This document shows positions 6,694 to 7,011 of a stretch of 7,011 bases of DNA, one piece after another. Each line of letters begins with the position of its first letter. Positions within the stretch are counted from its first letter, which is position 1. Position numbers and translations under genes: made by a program. The notes under the pieces were generated by a model. It had not been told where the DNA came from. It made no database searches and was given only the letters and a program-made list of their open reading frames with translations. Origin of the DNA: Bacteroidota bacterium (GTDB lineage: Bacteria; Bacteroidota; Bacteroidia; Bacteroidales; SZUA-534); contig JAIFNJ010000103.1 of assembly GCA_020047835.1 (NCBI GenBank), forward strand, positions 1 to 7,011. The letters run 5' to 3'.

Positions 6694-7011
6694 ATGAGAA
6701 AATTTTACTCCTCACTGGTGATGGCCTTTTTCATCACAGCCCTTTCACAGGCACAGGAAAACCCAAAAATTGATACTAAAACCTTTTTCAATTCAACCAC
6801 AGGAATTGAAAAAGCAAAAAAGGACTTTAAAGCAGCAGAAAACTATTATAAAAAAGGAAACGGAACTTATGATGAGGCGTTAAAGCATTATCTAAAGCTT
6901 TTTTTATACAATCCAGAATCAAAAGCACTAAACTATAAAATTGGAGCTTGCTGTTTATGGACATCCAATAAAAAAGCCTCTTTAAGCTATTTGCTGAAAA
7001 GTGATGCAACC
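6694..7011 (+). CDS. Secreted TPR-containing protein, 5' part only (runs off the window)
   Basis: Open reading frame of 106 codons from ATG 6694 with no stop before the window edge. Residues 1-20 form a signal peptide (MRKFYSS, hydrophobic VMAFFITAL, then SQAQ). The mature part starts hydrophilic. Residues about 41-105 carry TPR-like helices: a KAKKDFKAAENYYKKG helix, YDEALKHYLKLFLYNPES, then ALNYKIGACCLWTSNKKASLSYLLKS. This pattern resembles the N-terminus of Bacteroidota envelope proteins that combine TPR, PD40 beta-propeller and C-terminal OmpA domains (PorE-like), in which an early TPR is followed by repeats of NYKIG and YL-K. That family assignment is inferred from a short fragment, and the deciding domains lie outside the window. 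No Shine-Dalgarno is visible before the ATG. There is no lipobox cysteine near the cleavage site, so it is not an obvious lipoprotein. Confidence 0.8.
   Translation, partial: MRKFYSSLVMAFFITALSQAQENPKIDTKTFFNSTTGIEKAKKDFKAAENYYKKGNGTYDEALKHYLKLFLYNPESKALNYKIGACCLWTSNKKASLSYLLKSDAT

Noticed and set aside
6827..7009. Minus-strand frame of 60 codons at the right edge
   Set aside because: It opposes the signal-peptide/TPR gene, which has a far better protein pattern.
1..7011. CRISPR array, insertion sequence, phage or defence genes
   Set aside because: No regularly spaced repeats, transposase or integrase motifs, or terminal inverted repeats were seen on either strand.

Overview
The window looks like ordinary chromosomal DNA from a member of the Bacteroidota. 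Three things support this: protein style (a GlnRS of the direct glutaminylation type, a TPR/PAS/SpoIIE sensor, exported proteins ending their signals in LLAQ or SQAQ); several exact matches to the Bacteroidota -7 promoter box TAnnTTTG; and gene starts without convincing Shine-Dalgarno sequences. I cannot name a genus. glnS is visibly richer in G+C than the AT-rich remainder.

Layout, left to right. A complete glnS (+, 25-1728) ends at a strong hairpin terminator (1751-1785). A gene-free stretch of about 290 bases follows. Next comes a large minus-strand gene (stop at 2075), which converges on glnS. It encodes a signal peptide, an array of about nine TPR repeats, one membrane helix, a PAS domain and a SpoIIE/RsbU-type serine phosphatase. 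Upstream of it, also on the minus strand, is an exported C1B-family cysteine peptidase (5020-6228), followed by a 12-bp stem that probably separates the two transcripts. Divergently, on the plus strand, come tRNA-Arg(CCT) with its own promoter and terminator (6423-6494), and then the 5' part of a secreted TPR protein (from 6694) that runs off the right edge.

The genes do not form an obvious pathway. Each appears to be its own transcription unit, with recognisable promoters or terminators between them. Functionally the window holds two translation genes (GlnRS, tRNA-Arg), one envelope-spanning signal transducer and two exported proteins. No mobile element, CRISPR array, phage gene or defence system was found. 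The most interesting item is the periplasmic-TPR to cytoplasmic-phosphatase receptor, whose start codon and topology deserve correction. I see no strong sign of an undescribed multi-gene system.
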